A stretch of DNA of 64,000 nt, taken from assembly GCF_002797715.1 (NCBI RefSeq), contig NZ_PGFF01000001.1, positions 868,001-932,000 of the forward strand, read 5' to 3'. Below are positions 19,901 through 27,991 of this stretch, one piece after another. Under the pieces are notes generated by a model. The model did no database searches, had not been told where the DNA came from, and saw only the letters and a list, made by a program, of their open reading frames with translations. The DNA comes from Diaminobutyricimonas aerilata. Lineage in GTDB: Bacteria > Actinomycetota > Actinomycetes > Actinomycetales > Microbacteriaceae. The position numbers and the translations under genes were made by a program. Numbering within the stretch: position 1 is the stretch's first letter; each line of letters opens with the position of its first letter.

Positions 19901-20396
19901 CTGGGAGCGGGTTGTCGCGCCGAACCGCAACGTCGTCGCCGTGCTGTGCGGTCACTTCCACGGGATCGGGCAGATCGTCACGGAAGACGCCGGCGGTATC
20001 CCCGGGCACGACGTCGTCGAACTGCTCGCCGACTACCAGGAGTTCCGCACGCACACGGGGGAGCGGGCCACCGGGTTCCAGCGGCTGCTGCAGGTCGACC
20101 TCGGCGGCGGCACGATCGCGGTCGACACGTTCTCGACGCGGCTCGGCTCCACCGCGAGCGCCGAGTACGACTACGAGCAGTTCATGCCCGACAACGGCAT
20201 GGCGGAGGCGTCGTCGAACGCACGGCCGTGGCGCATCGTCGAGCACGGACTGCAGGAGCGGTACACCGCGGAAGACGACGAGTTCACCGCCCAGGTGAAC
20301 TTCCAGCACCACAAGGAGGTCGCGACGGCCGGATTCGCCGTCTCTCGCGACGCCTCGCCGGTGCGCGCGGCGGGAGCGACGCGACAGCCGCTGTGA
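16929..20396 (+). CDS. Large secreted lamin-tail-domain / calcineurin-like phosphoesterase protein
   Basis: 1155 residues from the GTG at 16929, which places a good Sec signal peptide (RRLTARFCLAALAVAVLVST...VAA) at the N-terminus; an upstream ATG (16866) would bury it. After a Pro/Ala/Asp linker come three lamin-tail repeats, at about residues 77-185, 256-370 and 433-560 (SEFANG..FFELRNFGDEPVDLTGW and related). A beta-rich region follows, then a metallophosphoesterase domain at about 794-1070 with GDLVQNW, GNHDSKRG (near 878) and CGHFHG (near 1007). No sortase or anchor signal at the C-terminus. Likely an extracellular metal-dependent phosphohydrolase whose lamin-tail domains mediate binding; the substrate is unknown. 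Confidence 0.85.
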   Translation: MTRRLTARFCLAALAVAVLVSTALPVAARPIDPPPVAAPSADAPDATDAPGTGRPDPEDSSAAASTPLPAEPLRDASTVLLSEFANGGPRSEADSFFELRNFGDEPVDLTGWNVYRCNEFGLRRGAANPELDLHGVVLAPGQTFTVARIGAALAGGATADASISNAFPAAGFGLDLVDDDGRRVDSVGVFPNAPWPMLSECTNGRNLPNVLDYAAGESWQRVATTGDPATDYVIAAATPGGVNAERTTVRQDRSSGVRIDEFAAYGSHGDGDDFVELRNTGDRAVDLDGWQLFRCTATGRLTSDALQWTGSAERLAPGDRLVIGGPGFEGRSDARTSVSLADAGSGVLLRDGRGRLVDRVAAYPYADSPCQNGDDKLPAVLDAAADESYQRTGTSGVDADDFVIAPRTPGAANARDSDAVFGSPFEYPDAVGVAVSEIATDPAVDGMPEGSVQRNYLELANYGERAVDISGWRILGCAVDGRREPDPLVTVPDGAQLPPQGTFLAALAETDAAQRADATYTDALDFLGAGVWVEDADGVRVDSVGIYQANEMDRLNEGVSACTKGLSLTTYEPDRLLGETYLRARFTGVDADDFVVGEGTPGEADAARWRERTVADPAALRPVELPVETRTSARIGAAAWRAVRDFDEAEPLTGVIDAVAGVVEGPLTALSAPGERALSPDELGAPVTDDRWGHPYQRVVLDASDLRPGDELRWSGTTAGRNEVQLSVWDADVQGWRMLDAGTARAGRVQLAGEVRAGDLEDGRVTVLVQNGPRTEQSLRGAPDGAFASPNDYDFAVSHLTDTQYLSETYPEVYTGMASWIVANADARKIAFATHTGDLVQNWVDPDQNAVRAEREFERASAIQGILDDAGVPNSVLPGNHDSKRGLDPSLFNAWFGPDRYADAPWYGGSIAPDDNSANFSTFERDGARFLMLSLPYAYGEREIRWAEQVVSAHPDHNVVLSTHEHLTPKDRFEPARRSDSSRWVSRASELWERVVAPNRNVVAVLCGHFHGIGQIVTEDAGGIPGHDVVELLADYQEFRTHTGERATGFQRLLQVDLGGGTIAVDTFSTRLGSTASAEYDYEQFMPDNGMAEASSNARPWRIVEHGLQERYTAEDDEFTAQVNFQHHKEVATAGFAVSRDASPVRAAGATRQPL

Positions 20397-20454
20397 GAGC
20401 CGGGAACTCGCCCGCGGGCCCGCTCCGCCCCGGCCTCCGTTCGGGCGGGCCCCG

Positions 20455-20460
20455 TAGGAT
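20455..20460 (+). promoter_or_regulatory. -10 box for leaderless mtlD transcript
   Basis: TAGGAT with a 7-nt gap to the ATG at 20468. Confidence 0.5.
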
Positions 20461-20467
20461 CGGGACC

Positions 20468-21601
20468 ATGGCGAAGAAAGCTGTGCACTTCGGAGCGGGC
20501 AACATCGGACGCGGTTTCGTGGCGCAGTTCCTGCATTCCAGCGGCTACGAGGTGGTGTTCGCCGACGTGAGCGACGAGCTCATCGGGGCCCTGCAGCAGC
20601 AGCCGAGCTACCAGGTGATCGAGGTCGGCGAGGGCGCCACCACCCACATCGTCGACGGATACCGCGCCATCAACTCGCGCACCCATGAGGCCGAAGTGAT
20701 CGCCGAGATCGCGGACGCCGACATCGTGACGACCGCCGTCGGCGCGCGCATCCTGCCGTTCGTCGCTCCCGTCATCGCGAAGGGCCTCGCCCAGCGCTCC
20801 GACTCGCTGCCCGACCTCGCCGTCATCGCGTGCGAGAACGCGATCGGCGGAACGGACCTGCTCGCCGCCGAGGTGCGCAAGGGCGGCGGCCCCGCCGGCA
20901 ACGCGATCTTCGCGAACTGCGCCATCGACCGCATCGTGCCCGAACAGCACGGCGGACTCGACGTCACGATCGAGTCGTTCTCCGAGTGGGTCGTCGACCG
21001 CACGCCCTTCGCCGGCCGCGAACCCGAGATCACCGGCGTGACCTGGGTCGACGACCTCACCCCGTTCATCGAACGCAAGCTGTTCACCGTCAACACCGCC
21101 CACGCGGCGGCCGCCTACCACGGCATGGACCGCGGCTGGGTGAGCATTCGCGAGGCGCTCGCCACCCCTGAGCTGCAGGCGGAGGTGCGCGCCGTGCTCG
21201 CCGAGACGAAGACGCTCCTGGTCGAGAAGCACGGGTTCGCCGAGGACGAGCAGCAGCAGTACATCGAGAAGACCCTCACCCGCATCTCCAACCCCGACCT
21301 GCCCGACACATGCGAGCGGGTCGGTCGCAGCCCGCTGCGCAAGCTCGGTCGCCACGAGCGGTTCATCGGGCCCGCCGCGGAGCTCGCCGAACGCGGTCAC
21401 ACCGCGTGGGACCTGCTCAACGCGGTCGGTGCCGCGCTGCGATTCGATGTGCCCGATGATGCGGAGAGCGCGGAACTGCAGCAACTGCTCGCGAGCGGTC
21501 GCGCCGCCGACGACCTGGCGGCCGAGATCACCGGTCTCGAGCCGACGCATCCGCTCTTCCCGCACGTGGTGGAGGTCATCGAGCTGCGGTTGGCGCGCTG
21601 A
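20468..21601 (+). CDS. mtlD: Mannitol-1-phosphate 5-dehydrogenase
   Basis: 377 residues. Interconverts mannitol 1-phosphate and fructose 6-phosphate with NAD. Rossmann motif HFGAGNIGRGF at residues 6-16, the family's GYRAINS-type segment, the mid-protein ENAIGGTDLL and the catalytic region VNTAHAAAAYHGM (lysine in FIERKLFTVN just before it). No PTS mannitol genes lie beside it. Its TGA overlaps the ATG of the next small gene (TGATG). Confidence 0.9.
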   Translation: MAKKAVHFGAGNIGRGFVAQFLHSSGYEVVFADVSDELIGALQQQPSYQVIEVGEGATTHIVDGYRAINSRTHEAEVIAEIADADIVTTAVGARILPFVAPVIAKGLAQRSDSLPDLAVIACENAIGGTDLLAAEVRKGGGPAGNAIFANCAIDRIVPEQHGGLDVTIESFSEWVVDRTPFAGREPEITGVTWVDDLTPFIERKLFTVNTAHAAAAYHGMDRGWVSIREALATPELQAEVRAVLAETKTLLVEKHGFAEDEQQQYIEKTLTRISNPDLPDTCERVGRSPLRKLGRHERFIGPAAELAERGHTAWDLLNAVGAALRFDVPDDAESAELQQLLASGRAADDLAAEITGLEPTHPLFPHVVEVIELRLAR

Positions 21602-22020
21602 TGGCCACCGTCGACGACGACGACGAGGCGCTCACCTGGGCGGGTGACACCGACCGGCTCGGGAGCCGGGTGGAGCCCGCCCCGACAGCCGCGCCGGCCG
21701 CGACCGACGAACCCGTCCCCGTGCGGAGCCGACGCGACACCGCGCTGATCGGGGTCTACGGCGTCTTCGCCGGTGTGTACCTCGTGTTCACGGTGCTGTG
21801 GCTGCTCGGGGTGCAGTACGTGCGCGGCAACGACTCGACGCTGCTCGCGGCGATCATGTTCCAGTTCGGCGAGTTCCTCGCGATCATCTCGTGCCCGATC
21901 TGGTTCGCCGCCGTCTGGTACCTGACGAAGACCGCGCGCCCGTTCGTGCGCGTCCTGTGGCTGGTCGCCGGCGTCGCCCTGCTCGTGCCGTGGCCCTTCT
22001 TCCTCGGGCTCGCGCGATGA
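21601..22020 (+). CDS. Small membrane protein, unknown function
   Basis: 139 residues. Polar acidic N-terminus of about 40 residues, then three membrane segments (TALIGVYGVFAGVYLVFTVL, FQFGEFLAIISCPIWFAAVW, VLWLVAGVALLVPWPFFLGL). It starts on the mtlD stop and ends with an ATGA overlap on the next gene, so it belongs to an mtlD operon. Not recognised beyond an actinobacterial hypothetical membrane protein. Confidence 0.7.
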   Translation: MATVDDDDEALTWAGDTDRLGSRVEPAPTAAPAATDEPVPVRSRRDTALIGVYGVFAGVYLVFTVLWLLGVQYVRGNDSTLLAAIMFQFGEFLAIISCPIWFAAVWYLTKTARPFVRVLWLVAGVALLVPWPFFLGLAR

Positions 22021-22400
22021 GCCCGCGGCGGCGTACGCCGATCGACGAGGCGCTCGACGACGACGCGCGCGAGACCCAGCGCGGACGGCTCGGCTGGGTG
22101 GCGCTCGTGATCGGCGCGCTGTTCGGGCTGCTCTTCGCGTACCAGCTGTTCGAGGGGCTGGCCAACCTCATCGGCCTCCCGGTGTTCTACGACCAGCTCG
22201 GCATCGCTCCCGAGGCGATCCCGTGGGCGGTGCTCGTCGCGGGCGTCGTCGTGCCGCCCGCTGTGTTCCTGGCGGCCACGCTGCTCGGCCTGCGCCGCAC
22301 GCTGCCGCAGAAGGTCGTGCTCTGGATCGCCGGACTCGCGGTCAGCGCGGCCCTCGCGCTGAGCTTCATCGCGATGGCCGCGCGCACCCTCGCCGGCTGA
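22017..22400 (+). CDS. Small membrane protein, unknown function
   Basis: 127 residues from the ATG overlapping the previous stop (ATGA). Basic/acidic N-terminus (SPRRRTPIDEALDDD) then three hydrophobic segments (VALVIGALFGLLFAYQLFEG, AIPWAVLVAGVVVPPAVFLA, KVVLWIAGLAVSAALALSFI). It pairs with the preceding membrane protein. The 195 bp that follow hold a 12-bp palindrome (gggggcgccccc, 22443-22454) and no gene. Confidence 0.7.
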   Translation: MSPRRRTPIDEALDDDARETQRGRLGWVALVIGALFGLLFAYQLFEGLANLIGLPVFYDQLGIAPEAIPWAVLVAGVVVPPAVFLAATLLGLRRTLPQKVVLWIAGLAVSAALALSFIAMAARTLAG

Positions 22401-22595
22401 CGCGGTCGCGTCGGTAAGCGCCGACGCCCACCCGTGATTGACGGGGGCGCCCCCGACCGCCCGGGCCGCCGCGGGGCTCGTCCGCGGCATCCGGTGTCGC
22501 GCGCCAGTTCCGCGCCGGGGCGCCTGTTCTTCCTGCCGCTCGTGCGCGGAAGAGTGGCGCGACGGCGACCGCGACGCTTCGGAGTGACCTCGGCG

Positions 22596-23189
22596 CTACG
22601 GGCGCAGGTACTTCGTGACGAACTCGTCGAAGAGGGCGACCATGTCGACGGACTCGTCGAGCAGCCACTGCTGCTGCAGACCGTCCATGACGGCGGCGAT
22701 GAGTCGTGCCGTCGCCGCCGGGTCGAGGTCGGCGCGGATCTCGCCCGCGGCCTGGGCGCCGCGGATCTCCGCCTCCGTTGAGGTCGCGCGCTCAGCGTAC
22801 ACGCGCGCGAAGTGGTCGTGGGCAGGATGCTCGGCGTCGGTCGCCTCGGCGACGACGACGGTGTAGAGCGAGGTGAGTCCGCGCGTCGCCTGGTTGTGGG
22901 CGACGACGCGACGGGCCTGCTCGACCAGTTCGCCGGCGACCGGCTCGCCGGCGGCCTCGCGCACCCGCTCGTCCCGCTCGCGCAACACCTCGGTGAACAG
23001 CTCCTCCTTCGAGGCGAAGTGGTGCATGAGCCCTGCCGGGGTGAGGTCGACACGCTTGGCGATCTCCCGCAACGACCCGGCGTGGTAGCCGCTGCGTGCG
23101 AAGACCACGAGCGCCGCGTCGAGGATCTGCCGGCGCCGAGCCTGACCCTTCGGGTAGCTGCCGCGCACGCGCGCCGGGGTATCGCTCAT
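22596..23189 (-). CDS. TetR-family transcriptional regulator
   Basis: 197 residues. N-terminal helix-turn-helix at about 17-60 (ILDAALVVFARSGYHAGSLR, KRVDLTPAGLMHHFASKEEL) and an all-helical ligand/dimer domain. It stands 23 bp downstream of the GH3 gene on the same strand but has its own -10 box 6 nt before its ATG. It may therefore control that gene or be independent of it. The ligand is unknown. Confidence 0.88.
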   Translation of the reverse strand: MSDTPARVRGSYPKGQARRRQILDAALVVFARSGYHAGSLREIAKRVDLTPAGLMHHFASKEELFTEVLRERDERVREAAGEPVAGELVEQARRVVAHNQATRGLTSLYTVVVAEATDAEHPAHDHFARVYAERATSTEAEIRGAQAAGEIRADLDPAATARLIAAVMDGLQQQWLLDESVDMVALFDEFVTKYLRP

Positions 23190-23195
23190 GGAGGC

Positions 23196-23201
23196 ACCGT
23201 A
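23196..23201 (-). promoter_or_regulatory. -10 box for leaderless tetR transcript
   Basis: TACGGT on the minus strand with a 6-nt gap to the ATG at 23189, inside the 23-bp gap after the GH3 stop. Confidence 0.45.
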
Positions 23202-23212
23202 CCGGCGAATCG

Positions 23213-25039
23213 TCAGATCGTGAGGCCGTGCCCGAACTCGTAGAGCGGGTCGGCGTCGCTCGGCACGTCCTCGCGGGAGTGCCGCACCGACTCCATCGAC
23301 GCGGGCAGCTGGAACGGCAGGCGGCCGCGCGGCGGCACGCGACCGGTGAGCGCGTCGAGCAGCGCCTCATCGGAGGCGCCGTAGTCGCCGGTGAGTGCGG
23401 CGACCTCGCCCGCGAACGGGGTGAGGACCGCCGGGCGGTCGAGGTTGACGGCGAGCACGACCGGCACGCGCCGTGCGAGCTGCACGAGCTGGTACACCCG
23501 CCCGGGCGGGAACTCGAGCGAACCCTGGTGGAACCACGCCTCGAGGAACAGGTCGTCGCGCGCCTCGCTCGGCGCCTGCACCCGCACGATCGCGACATCC
23601 GCGGCGTCGGGGGAGTCCACGACGGTGCCGAAGCGGGCCGCGACTCCCCGGTCGACGCCCTCCACGTAGAGGCGGATGCCCGCGGCGAGCGGAAGGGTCG
23701 TGTCGCGGTTCTCCAGAACGGTGATCGACTCCGATTGCGCGCGCAGACCCGCGGCGCGGAACTCCTCCGAGCCGACGATCCGGCCGGCGGCCTCCTCGTC
23801 GACGTACGGGTCGTCGAACAGGCCGAGCCGGAACTTCACGCTCAGCAGGCGGCGGGCCGACGCGTCGATGCGCTCCTCCGTCACGCGTCCCTCGGCGACG
23901 AGCTCGAGCAGGAGCTCGGGGCACTCCTCGCCGCCGAACTGGTCCGCGCCGGCCGCGAGGATCTTCTCCATCCGCCCCTTCGCGTCGAGGTGTTCGACGC
24001 CCCACGCCCGGGCGGGCAGCACCTGGTCGCCGACCCAGTTGTCGTTGACGAGCTCCCAGTCCGTGACGACGACGCCGTCGTAGCCGAGCTTCTCGCGCAG
24101 CAGTCCGGTGACGATCTGCTTGTTGTAGCCGAACCCGACCTCCTCGATCGGCTCGCCGTCGACCTCGAGGGCGACCGGCATGCCGTAGTAGGGCATGATC
24201 CCGGCCGTGCCCCGCGCGATCGCGGTGCGGAACGGGGCGAGGTGCTCGTCGAAGCGGCCGCCGGGATAGACCTGCTCCCGTCCGTACGGGAAGTGCGCGT
24301 CCTCCCCGTCTTTCTGCGGTCCTCCGCCGGGGAAGTGCTTCGTGGTGCAGGCGACCGAGTCCGGTCCGAGACGTTCGCCCTGGAACCCGTCGAGGTACGC
24401 CTCGACGAGGGCGGATGCGGTGGCCGCGTCTTGACCGAAGGTGCCGGCCTGTCGCGCCCAGCGGGGTTCGGTGGCGAGATCCACGGTCGGGTGCAGGGCC
24501 GCGCGGATGCCGACCGCCCGGTATTCGGCGCGCGCGATGTCGGCGAACTCGCGCACCCGCTCCACGTCGCCGATGGCGGCGAGCCCGATCGGTTCGGGCC
24601 ACTGCGAGAACGATCCGGCCGCGAACGAGACGCCGCTGTTCTGGATGAAGGCGTGCCGCGGGTCGGTCGACACGGTGACGGGGATGCCGTGCGGCGTCTG
24701 TTCGGCGACGCGCTGGAGCGCGTTGTTCCACCGGGCGGCGACGGTGGCGTTCTCGAGATGGTGCACGTTGAAGTGGTTCATCCGCTTGCCGACGACGACC
24801 TCGGTCGTCGCGGACTTGCTGATGTTGCCGGGCCGCTCGAGCACCGAGCCGTCGGCGCCCGCCTCGATCACCGTCTGGAACATCAACCCCGCCTTCTCCT
24901 CGAGGGAGAGGCGCCCCAGCAGGTCGGCGACGCGTTCCTCGACCGGGAGGGTGGGGTTCTCGTACGGGTCCATCCGCCCGTTGCCGTTGAGGTCGCGGTA
25001 CGCGATGCCCTCGTCGCTCGTCTTCGTCGTCGGCGTCAA
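23213..25039 (-). CDS. Glycoside hydrolase family 3 protein (beta-glucosidase-like)
   Basis: 608 residues, no signal peptide, so intracellular. The family 3 N-terminal barrel shows VEERVADLLGRLSLEEKAGL, the substrate-side TKHFPGGGPQKDGED, and nucleophile Asp327 in GVVVTDWELVND. The (alpha/beta) sandwich domain follows (ITVLENRDTTLPLA...). A GTG farther up (25075) is in frame, but a TAGGGT promoter box lies right over it. A GAGGAGG stands 5 nt before the TTG at 25039, which also gives the TPTTKTSDEG N-terminus I associate with this subfamily, so TTG is preferred. Likely releases glucose from beta-glucosides; exact substrate unknown. Confidence 0.88.
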   Translation of the reverse strand: MTPTTKTSDEGIAYRDLNGNGRMDPYENPTLPVEERVADLLGRLSLEEKAGLMFQTVIEAGADGSVLERPGNISKSATTEVVVGKRMNHFNVHHLENATVAARWNNALQRVAEQTPHGIPVTVSTDPRHAFIQNSGVSFAAGSFSQWPEPIGLAAIGDVERVREFADIARAEYRAVGIRAALHPTVDLATEPRWARQAGTFGQDAATASALVEAYLDGFQGERLGPDSVACTTKHFPGGGPQKDGEDAHFPYGREQVYPGGRFDEHLAPFRTAIARGTAGIMPYYGMPVALEVDGEPIEEVGFGYNKQIVTGLLREKLGYDGVVVTDWELVNDNWVGDQVLPARAWGVEHLDAKGRMEKILAAGADQFGGEECPELLLELVAEGRVTEERIDASARRLLSVKFRLGLFDDPYVDEEAAGRIVGSEEFRAAGLRAQSESITVLENRDTTLPLAAGIRLYVEGVDRGVAARFGTVVDSPDAADVAIVRVQAPSEARDDLFLEAWFHQGSLEFPPGRVYQLVQLARRVPVVLAVNLDRPAVLTPFAGEVAALTGDYGASDEALLDALTGRVPPRGRLPFQLPASMESVRHSREDVPSDADPLYEFGHGLTI

Positions 25040-25112
25040 ACGGTCCTCCTCGATCGGATGCGCGAATACCTTCACCCTATTCGGTTTCTTCTCGCCACCC
25101 CAGGGTGGGGAT

Positions 25113-25499
25113 TCACGCGATCGCGAGCGCGACGAGCAGGATGAGCACGAGCTGCCCCGCGAACCGCGGCCAGAACGGCACCGCGACCCGTCCGAACCGC
25201 TCCGGACGGCTCGCCGCGTGCGCGTTGGCCGGGAACACGGCGACGAGGAAGACCACGAGCGCGAGTCCCGCCGCCGTGCGGAGCCCGGGCACGAGCAGCT
25301 CGATCCCGCCCGCGATCTCGCAGACACCGGTGGCGGCCACGAGGACGGCGGGGGAGGGCATCGACCGGCGCCGCAACGCCGGCGGGATCATCGCGCGCAT
25401 CGTGCGTGCCGGTCCGGGCAGGAAGTGCGCGACACCCATGCCCACGAACACGGCGGCGAGCACGAAACGCAACGTCACCTGCAGGGTCTCCGCGCTCAT
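25113..25499 (-). CDS. DoxX-family membrane protein
   Basis: 128 residues with four predicted membrane helices (LRFVLAAVFVGMGVAHFLPG, AVLVAATGVCEIAGGIELLV, AAGLALVVFLVAVFPANAHA, FAGQLVLILLVALAIA). The GVAHF and EIAGGIELL motifs are DoxX-like. ATG stands 6 nt after a CACAAT box and is divergent from serA across 64 bp. Function unclear. Confidence 0.75.
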   Translation of the reverse strand: MSAETLQVTLRFVLAAVFVGMGVAHFLPGPARTMRAMIPPALRRRSMPSPAVLVAATGVCEIAGGIELLVPGLRTAAGLALVVFLVAVFPANAHAASRPERFGRVAVPFWPRFAGQLVLILLVALAIA

Positions 25500-25505
25500 C
25501 CGGCC

Positions 25506-25511
25506 ATTGTG
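25506..25511 (-). promoter_or_regulatory. -10-like box for leaderless DoxX transcript
   Basis: CACAAT on the minus strand, 6 nt before the ATG at 25499; it lies close to the divergent TAGGGT box (25518-25523) of serA. Confidence 0.4.
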
Positions 25512-25517
25512 GGTGCA

Positions 25518-25523
25518 ATAGGG
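25518..25523 (+). promoter_or_regulatory. Probable -10 box of serA
   Basis: TAGGGT about 40 nt before the serA GTG, which has GAAGGAC as ribosome site. Confidence 0.4.
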
Positions 25524-25563
25524 TGGGGATCGCTCCTCGCCCCGTGAACGAAGGACCCGATCC

Positions 25564-27156
25564 GTGGCCAAGCCGGTCGTGCTCATCGCCGAAGAACTCT
25601 CTCCCGCCACCGTCGAAGCCCTGGGCCCCGACTTCGACGTGCGCAACGTCGACGGCACCGACCGTCCGGCGCTGCTGGCGGCGCTCGCCGAAGCGGATGC
25701 GATCCTCATCCGCTCGGCCACGCAGGTCGACGCGGAGGCGATCGCCGCCGCGAAACGGCTCAAGGTGGTCGCGCGTGCCGGAGTCGGACTCGACAACGTC
25801 GACATCAAGGCCGCGACGGCCGCCGGTGTGATGGTCGTCAACGCGCCCACCTCGAACGTCGTGAGCGCCGCGGAGCTCGCCATCGGGCACCTGCTCTCGA
25901 TCGCCCGGCACATCCCCGACGCGCACGCCTCGCTCAAGAGCGGCCAGTGGAAGCGCTCGAAGTACACCGGCGTCGAGCTCTACGAGAAGACGATCGGCGT
26001 CGTCGGCCTCGGCCGCATCGGCACCCTCGTCGCGCAGCGCCTCGCCGGCTTCGGCGCCCAACTGCTCGCCTTCGACCCCTACGTGACGCCCGCCCGCGCC
26101 CAGCAGCTCGGGGTGACCCTCGTCACGCTCGACGAACTCGTCGAGCGCAGCGACTTCATCACGATCCACATCCCGCGCACCCCGGAGACCACCGGACTGA
26201 TCGGCACGGAGCAGTTCGCGAAGGCGAAGCCGAACCTGCGCATCGTCAACTGCAGCCGCGGCGGCATCATCGACGAGGACGCGCTGTACGCGGCGCTCAA
26301 GTCGAACCGCATCGCCGGTGCCGCACTCGACGTGTTCGTGCAGGAGCCGCCGACCGGTTCGCCGCTGCTCGAGCTGCCGAACATCCAGCTCACCCCGCAC
26401 CTGGGCGCCTCGACGGACGAGGCGCAGGAGAAGGCCGGCGTCTCCGTCGCCCGCTCCGTGCGGCTCGCGCTCGAGGGCGAGCTGGTTCCGGACGCGGTCA
26501 ACGTCGCCGGTGGCGTCATCCACCAGACCGTGCGTCCGGGCATCCCGCTCATGGAGAAGCTCGGTCAGGTGTTCTCCGGGCTCACCGACAGCCCGCTCGC
26601 GAGCATCGACGTCGAGGTGCGCGGCGAGATCGTCGAACACGACGTCAACGTGCTCAAGCTCGCGGCGCTCAAGGGCATCTTCAGCCGTATGGCGAGCGAG
26701 CAGGTCAGCTACGTGAACGCGCCGCTGCACGCCGAGCAGCGCGGCGTCGCGGTGCGCCTGATCACGGATGCGGTCAGCGAGGAGTACCGCAACCTGCTGA
26801 CGATCCGCGGCTCGCTGACCGACGGCACGCAGTTGTCGGTGTCGGGAACGCTCACCGGCACGAAGCAGATCCAGAAGATCGTCGAGATCAACGGCTACGA
26901 CGTCGAGGTGCCGATCGCCGAGCACCTCATTGTCATGATCTACCAGGACCGGCCCGGGATCGTCGCGGTGTACGGCAAGGAGTTCGGCGACGCGTCGATC
27001 AACATCGCCGGCATGCAGATCGCCCGCCGCTCGGTGGGGGGTCAGGCGCTCAGCGTGCTGACCGTCGACTCGAAGGTGCCCGACTCGTTGCTCGAGCACG
27101 TGCGCGGCGCGATCGACGCCGATCTCATGAAGGAGATCGACATTGTCGTCGACTGA
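25564..27156 (+). CDS. serA: D-3-phosphoglycerate dehydrogenase
   Basis: 530 residues, long (type I) form. First step of serine synthesis: 3-phosphoglycerate to 3-phosphohydroxypyruvate with NAD. Seen: substrate loop VVARAGVGLDNVD, NAD-binding GVVGLGRIGTLVAQRL, catalytic NCSRGGIIDEDAL and HLGAST. These are followed by the intervening regulatory (ASB) domain and a C-terminal ACT domain (DRPGIVAVYGKEFGDASINI) that senses serine in the family. GTG start. The 3' end overlaps the next gene by 14 nt and supplies its ribosome site. Confidence 0.96.
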   Translation: MAKPVVLIAEELSPATVEALGPDFDVRNVDGTDRPALLAALAEADAILIRSATQVDAEAIAAAKRLKVVARAGVGLDNVDIKAATAAGVMVVNAPTSNVVSAAELAIGHLLSIARHIPDAHASLKSGQWKRSKYTGVELYEKTIGVVGLGRIGTLVAQRLAGFGAQLLAFDPYVTPARAQQLGVTLVTLDELVERSDFITIHIPRTPETTGLIGTEQFAKAKPNLRIVNCSRGGIIDEDALYAALKSNRIAGAALDVFVQEPPTGSPLLELPNIQLTPHLGASTDEAQEKAGVSVARSVRLALEGELVPDAVNVAGGVIHQTVRPGIPLMEKLGQVFSGLTDSPLASIDVEVRGEIVEHDVNVLKLAALKGIFSRMASEQVSYVNAPLHAEQRGVAVRLITDAVSEEYRNLLTIRGSLTDGTQLSVSGTLTGTKQIQKIVEINGYDVEVPIAEHLIVMIYQDRPGIVAVYGKEFGDASINIAGMQIARRSVGGQALSVLTVDSKVPDSLLEHVRGAIDADLMKEIDIVVD

Positions 27157-27499
27157 CGTCTACGCGCAGCCCGCGCCCTCGCTGTCGCGCCGGAACATCC
27201 CCGGGCTCGTGTCGCTCATCGCGGCCGGCGTCGGGGTGCTGCTCGGTCTCGTGCAGCAGGTGCTGCCGCTGTTCCTGTGGCAGACGCTCGGCGGCTCGGG
27301 CTACCAGGCGGTCGCGGCCGTCTTCTCGATCCTGCTCGGCGTGTTGGCGCTCGTGGCGGTCGGGTTCGGGATCGCCGGCTTGGTGATCCGGAATGCCGGT
27401 CGCGGCACCGCGGCGGCCGGGCTCGCGCTCGGCGCGTCGATGCTGCTGTCGATCCTCGTGTCGCTCGTCGCGGGCGTCGTCGCCGACGCGTTCTACTGA
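27143..27499 (+). CDS. Small membrane protein, unknown function
   Basis: 118 residues. The TTG start at 27143 lies inside the end of serA and is chosen because AAGGAG stands 7 nt before it. Polar N-terminus, then three membrane segments (NIPGLVSLIAAGVGVLLGLV, AAVFSILLGVLALVAVGFGI, LGASMLLSILVSLVAGVVA) with a GRGTAAAGLALG linker, a pattern common in actinobacterial DUF4190-like small membrane proteins. Probably co-transcribed with serA; not functionally linked as far as can be seen. Confidence 0.7.
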   Translation: MSSTDVYAQPAPSLSRRNIPGLVSLIAAGVGVLLGLVQQVLPLFLWQTLGGSGYQAVAAVFSILLGVLALVAVGFGIAGLVIRNAGRGTAAAGLALGASMLLSILVSLVAGVVADAFY

Positions 27500-27536
27500 A
27501 CACGCCGGCGACGAGGCCGGGTCGGATGCGCTCCGC

Positions 27537-27791
27537 TCAGACGAGCGGGTCGCGGTCGGTGCGCTGCTGGGTGACGCGCTCGCCGCTCGCGGGGTCGACC
27601 GCGCTGCGCGTGGTGGAGACCGCCGAACGGCGACGCATCAGCAGGATGAGGCCGATGATCACGACGACCACACCGGCGCCCATCAGCAGGTAGCCGACGA
27701 GGTCGAGGTCGATCCAGTCGAGCGACACGTTGAGGGCGAAGGTGAGGATGGCACCGACGACGAAGAGGAAGATTCCGAGTCCGATGCTCAT
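27537..27791 (-). CDS. DUF6458-type small membrane protein
   Basis: 84 residues: two membrane helices (GLGIFLFVVGAILTFALNVS and LVGYLLMGAGVVVVIIGLIL) followed by a basic, Ser/Thr/Asp-rich tail. The ATG at 27791 has AAAGGAG upstream; a longer in-frame extension lacks one. The sequence resembles the short DUF6458 family of actinobacteria. Unknown function; convergent with the serA unit. Confidence 0.75.
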   Translation of the reverse strand: MSIGLGIFLFVVGAILTFALNVSLDWIDLDLVGYLLMGAGVVVVIIGLILLMRRRSAVSTTRSAVDPASGERVTQQRTDRDPLV

Positions 27792-27905
27792 GAGGCGCTC
27801 CTTTCGAGAGGCGACCGAGAAGGACGATCCCCCTCGACCTGGGCCTGAGCTTAACGCCGGCTGAACGCGCGGGCCAGGGTGAGCGGCCCGTTCCACCACC
27901 TCCCG

Positions 27906-27911
27906 CTAGGC
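27906..27911 (+). promoter_or_regulatory. Probable -10 box of leuB
   Basis: TAGGCT about 80 nt upstream of the leuB GTG. The leader between them contains an inverted repeat around cgcgggcgcaatcgtgcgcac but no recognisable leader peptide or attenuator. Confidence 0.4.
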
Positions 27912-27991
27912 TCTCGTTGTCGGCATAACCGCAGATCGCGGGCGCAATCGTGCGCACGCTGACAGTTCACTGACAAGCACCCGGAGGACGC

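Noticed and set aside
25040-25327. Longer N-terminus for the GH3 gene
   Set aside because: It would run over a TAGGGT promoter box and into the DoxX gene; a GAGGAGG site supports TTG 25039.
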